64,000 nt of DNA from Siphonodentalium dalli (Eukaryota > Mollusca > Scaphopoda > Gadilida > Siphonodentaliidae), in contig CP136061.1 in NCBI GenBank assembly GCA_032622095.1, positions 168,401,107-168,465,106 on the forward strand. Direction: 5' to 3'. This document shows, in pieces, positions 60,057 to 64,000 of the stretch. The first letter of the stretch is position 1, and every line of letters starts with the position of its first letter. The notes under the pieces are model-generated. The model was not told the DNA's origin, did no database searches, and saw only the letters and a list, made by a program, of their open reading frames with translations. The position numbers were made by a program, and so were the translations under genes.

Positions 60057-62421
60057 TAGCTCACCTGAGACGAAGTCTCCGGTGGAGCTATAGTCATCAC
60101 TCCTCGTCCGTCGTCCGTCCGTCCATCAGTCCGTCCATCCATCCGTCCGTCAACAATTCTTTGAACATCTTCTCCTCTGGAACCGTAAGATCAAATGGGT
60201 TCATATTTGGTGTGGATGTTCCCTAGGTGACTCTCATTCCGATTTGTTCAAATGAGGTCACTGGGTCAAATAGTTGCGAAGCCAGGGCCATAACTCTGTA
60301 ATTCTTACAACAACTTCTTCTCAAATTTCATTGGTCCGAATGGGTTCATATTTGGTACAAAGGGTCTTTGGGGGACTGTTATTCAGATTTGTTCAAATGA
60401 GGTCACTGGGTCGAATGTGGGCAGAGCCAGTGACATAACTAAAAAAAAAAAAGCATGTTATAAAATTTGAAAAAGTGACACCATTATAACATCTGCAGAT
60501 TTATGAAACTTTAATCTTTAATCTTCTGAAATTACAGAAATATTCCATTACCCATCCCCCTCCCACATGGCCCAGATGCACCCCCACCCTGCAGTGGCCT
60601 ACACCCAACCAACATCCCTTCAAATGGATATCATTTCCAGCTTCCAACATTAATACCTGTTCTATTAAAGTTGCAGATATCTCTTTGTGGATAGACAGAG
60701 AGAAACACAGGTCATTAATCAAGGAATACAATGTCACTGACAGCTTGTATAAACATACTGCTAGCAATTTAAACAAACTGCCTGAATTTAGTGTGTCTGA
60801 CATTTGCAGGTCAGAGAATCATTAATAAGAGGTACAATCTATCATGTATTGTTCAACATGGCAAATAGGAGGTCTGTCATTTGCAGAATGAGGTCCCCAG
60901 AGGGTGAATTTTAATAGTGATGCTATCCCACACAGTTGTTAGTTACATTTCCCTTCTAGGAAGTTTCTATATCCCCTAATTTGCAGAATATAAAATTCAT
61001 AATTGAGGTGTCCAATGGGTGAACATCAACTTCAACTGGGGAACTTCAATCTTATCCTAGGTCTGCCATAGCAGTTGAGGGCCTTAGCAGAATGAGGTCC
61101 CCAGAGGGTGAATTTAGTGATGCTAGCCCACTGTGCAGGATAGCGTCACTAAAGTCACCCTCTGGGGGACCTCATTCCGCAAATGACAGACACACTATCA
61201 CACTATTTCAAGGCTTGATTGTATAATACATTGTGTTGCTTGAGGCCAGGCACATACAATGTAGGAATAGGTGCACTATTTGCAGGCTTGCTCCTTTGGT
61301 GATTGTGGTTCAGATTTGTTCTATCAGGGTCACCAGGTCAAGTAGGTGCAAGGCCAGCTACATTACTCTTTCTCTACATAGTAATTCATAGTCTTCTATG
61401 CAATAATCAAATGGCCTATTTTGCTTATATTTGGTATGAAATTACCTTTGTGAAAATGGGATCACAAAGTCAAATAAGGGCAGAGCCAGAGACTATTTCA
61501 CTACATAGTAATTCTTAAAATATGTTTGCAAGAACTGGTTGGCTTATTTAGCATGGAATGTTCTTCCTTGACTGCAATTCAGATTTTTTTTAAATGGGGT
61601 TACTTGGTCAAATAGGGGCCAAACGAAGAACAGTTTCCCTCTTAATATGCTTCCTTCACAAGGACCATCAGGTCTATTTTACTGATATTTATCATATGTA
61701 TGAAGGGTTCTTTGGTGTCTGGGATTTAAATTTATTCAGATGGGGTCACCAGGTTAAATAGGGTGGGACCAGGGACATAACTATATGTCTCTATAGTAAT
61801 TCTTAAAATGTCTTCTCAAGAGAGGTTGGACTATTTAGCTTACATATAGTATGGAGCAATCAGGAGGATCCTTAAGTGACTGAGATTCAGATTTGTTAAA
61901 ATGAGGTCAATTTGTCAAGAAATGGTGGGGCTATGGGGAGTTAACACTTTTGTGTCTAATAAAATCATTGAAATGCCAAATTCATTAAAACATCTACCTT
62001 GGAACCACCTGACTGATTAATCTGACTTACATGTATTGTGTTAAGGATCCATGGATAATTGGGCTTCAAATATGTCTAAATGGTTTTGGAAAAAGGCGCT
62101 TGTGAGATTGGAAATTTCCAACAATTGAGAAAATTTGAGGTGTCAGTTGTGAAATTCCAACCTAAGACTTGGGAGTCTGTATACCGGTCAAAGGGGACTT
62201 GTTGAGCTGGAGGAGGAGGGGGTGATCAGTAGTATACAGTTGGTAATTTCAAGGTGGATTTTCACCAATCTACATATGTGAAATCTCTCTAGCCACATAT
62301 CCTGTTTAGAGCTATTTCTTTTAAAGTAATTATGAAAAGTTCTGACTGTTGTAGTCTCCAGAGTCCCAGTCTTATCAGTCTTTGTAGTCTGGTGAGCGAC
62401 CCCACAGTCATTGACTGTCTT
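60057..62421 (+). repeat. Dispersed repeat family C, long member
   Basis: Begins with the family hairpin at 60057-60090 and GTCCGTCC repeats, then six or more degenerate units of about 150-200 bp with TGAGGTCACTGGGTCAAAT, GGGTTCATATTTGGTACAAA and GACATAACT words. A palindrome lies at 61087-61180. The tail 62286-62421 (TTGTAGTCT..AGAGTC.CAGTCTT, CAGTCATTGACTGTCTT) closely matches 41225-41360 in the right arm, 9700-9823 inverted in the left arm and, partially, 25975-26060. Open frames at 60501-60803, 61303-61518 and 62188-62568 fall inside the repeat and are not genes. Confidence 0.7.
61087..61180. repeat. 94-bp near-perfect palindrome
   Basis: The 40-base left half (GCAGAATGAGGTCCCC, AGAGGGTGAATTTAGTGA, GCTA) pairs with the right half with about four mismatches and one bulge, around a 15-base loop. 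Related to the weaker palindromes at 10508-10598 and their copies. In RNA it would form a precursor-like stem. Confidence 0.8.
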
Positions 62422-64000
62422 GTTAATACCAATGATAGCTGATGATAGTGGCAAATACGGCACAAAAAGAAGAATGCGGTTCTGTTTTTTACCACATTTT
62501 CCCCAGTTCCAAACACGGCCTTTGGCGCGCAAGTTAGTAAATTTCATTATTTTCGTGAAAAACCGCATAAACGAGATTAGTTTTAGACTTATTTATCTAT
62601 ATTAGTGGGCCACTTTATTGGTGAGGGGGGGGGGGGGGGTCCATTCCCAGTTTCCCCAGAAAAAGAAGACCATATCCCGGCTCCCAGAAAATCCATATCA
62701 GAAAGCGTGGAATCTCAGCCATTATATGCACAATAAACAAATTGAAAAATAATATAATTAATTAACCTCAACCCCGTTGCTGGTACGAGGTTTTGCCACT
62801 ATGTATCCGGTATAAAAATAGTAACACCGGTGCTAAGTCATAAAATTTCACCTGGGCACGAAAATGGCGAAACTACTTCGGGTGGCATTTCTATGCTATT
62901 TACCAACATTTTGAGCAAATAGATGCATTTTATTCGTATTTTATTGCCTCTTCTTCTGAAATAATACATCGAGTACACAATTTTTCACAAAATAAACCAT
63001 AGCCGGTGCCAAAAACCGGATATATTTTTGGACTGACATACGCTCGCTTGATGGAAAAGTCTGTTTACCAAAACGACCATGCCGTGTTTTCGTCAACGCT
63101 GGTCAAAATATGCCTATTAAATGAGTATTTTCAACCAGATCTTCGCGATCGAAGGTGAATATTATCCGCAATACATCATGGAATAAGTATAATCTAAGTA
63201 AAACCCTGATCGCAATTTTTTGTCCCATCACCACAGAAAATGTTGACGAAATTTGGACGTCATTTCGTCAGATATAATAATGACGTGCATTTTGGACTAA
63301 TTTATATCCAGAACTACGACAAGGTCCTTGCATTATAAATTTTGTTTACCTGGATCATGGATGCAGATAAGAAAGTTTACATTTTCTCAAAAAAGATGCT
63401 TATAACCAATGAAATAGTAGTTATAAATTGGAGAATAGATATGTAAGGCCAAAACGAAGAATACCTGTGTTTAGGGTAACCCGCCCGCCCCTACTCAAAA
63501 CCTGCCGCCAAATTCCATTTTATCGTTTTTCAAAAGAGGGATCAAACAGTTCTGATGACCGTGCTGTATATGACAATGATGAACACATCTCGGATGATCT
63601 ACCTGGAAAACTCTAGTTTGCGGGACCTGTTTTCCACTCTCGCAAATTTTATGTTTTCTCAACTGAAATAACTAGACGGGTTACGCAAATGTTGAAAGGT
63701 TACGCAAAATAATTTTGCGGGACCTGAAAATGGGTTTAATAAGCAAAAATTAAATACTGGCTGGCCTGTGTACATGTAAATATATAAATCAAAATGATGG
63801 TCACAATAAGACACAGTTTCTACGTCTGGACTCCTGAGTATCAATAATGTTGCTAAATCATCGTGAGCTCCAGGCCTGTTTGCAATGTGTCTTTTCACAT
63901 TTTACAATTGTACACCCCCCCCCCCCCCAACCACAGAAATGATTTGATCCTACATGTAGTTTAATGACCATGTGTCATGCTTGTTCATTATTAGTCCAGG
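62422..64000. other. Unassigned DNA
   Basis: Contains a G-run near 62625-62638, a C-run near 63914-63928 and GCGGGACCTG repeated at about 63620 and 63717. A 62-codon frame at 63428-63616 has an acidic C-terminal half but no recognised domain. No gene supported. Confidence 0.35.

Noticed and set aside
62188-62568. 126-codon minus-strand frame
   Set aside because: Overlaps the conserved tail of a dispersed repeat.

Overview
The window looks like intergenic, repeat-dominated nuclear DNA from a marine invertebrate, most likely a mollusc and perhaps a bivalve. This rests on the AT-rich base composition, dispersed repeats ending in an AGCTCACC or AGCTCAAC hairpin followed by GTCCGTCC runs, and the density of small DNA transposons. 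The species assignment is from memory of such repeats and is not proven. No rRNA, tRNA, CRISPR array or recognisable multi-exon host gene was seen. The best unbroken coding frame is a 213-residue putative single-pass membrane protein at 52974-53615 (minus).

The dominant structure is a giant imperfect palindrome. The left arm is about 5121-25237, the right arm about 29760-46573, and a single-copy spacer of about 4.5 kb lies between them. The arms differ by roughly 1-2% in the stretches compared by eye. They also differ by large insertions, and each arm acts as the empty-site control for the other. Left only: a 2715-bp tandem duplication (9824-15253), a PIF/Harbinger-like element with TAA target duplication (16323-17616), and two head-to-tail Helitron-like copies (23963-24986). 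Right only: a TA-flanked mariner/pogo-like element (44675-45687). At one place the arms carry unrelated sequence: 906 bp on the left (11104-12009) and a 1.9-kb higher-order satellite on the right (38081-39956). Smaller inverted repeats sit inside each arm (9495-9654, 19433-19998, 20640-21750 and their mirror copies).

Left of the palindrome (1-5120) are a diverged direct repeat, a 607-bp foldback element, a short inverted/direct repeat cluster with TATAAAA boxes and a GAAGAC/GTCTTC array. Right of it (46574-64000) is a stack of mobile elements: a TTAA-bounded foldback element, a piggyBac-like element sharing its TTAA, a hAT-like element nested inside that, a second hAT-like element with an 8-bp target duplication, the 213-residue ORF, a 5'-truncated L1/Tx1-type LINE whose A-rich tail abuts the ORF start codon, a 3.5-kb element with long inverted repeats, and a 2.4-kb dispersed repeat with a terminal hairpin.

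The genes do not form a pathway. The interest lies in genome structure: the palindrome, the datable insertions, and terminal hairpins in two dispersed repeat families whose stems show paired (compensatory) base changes between independent copies.
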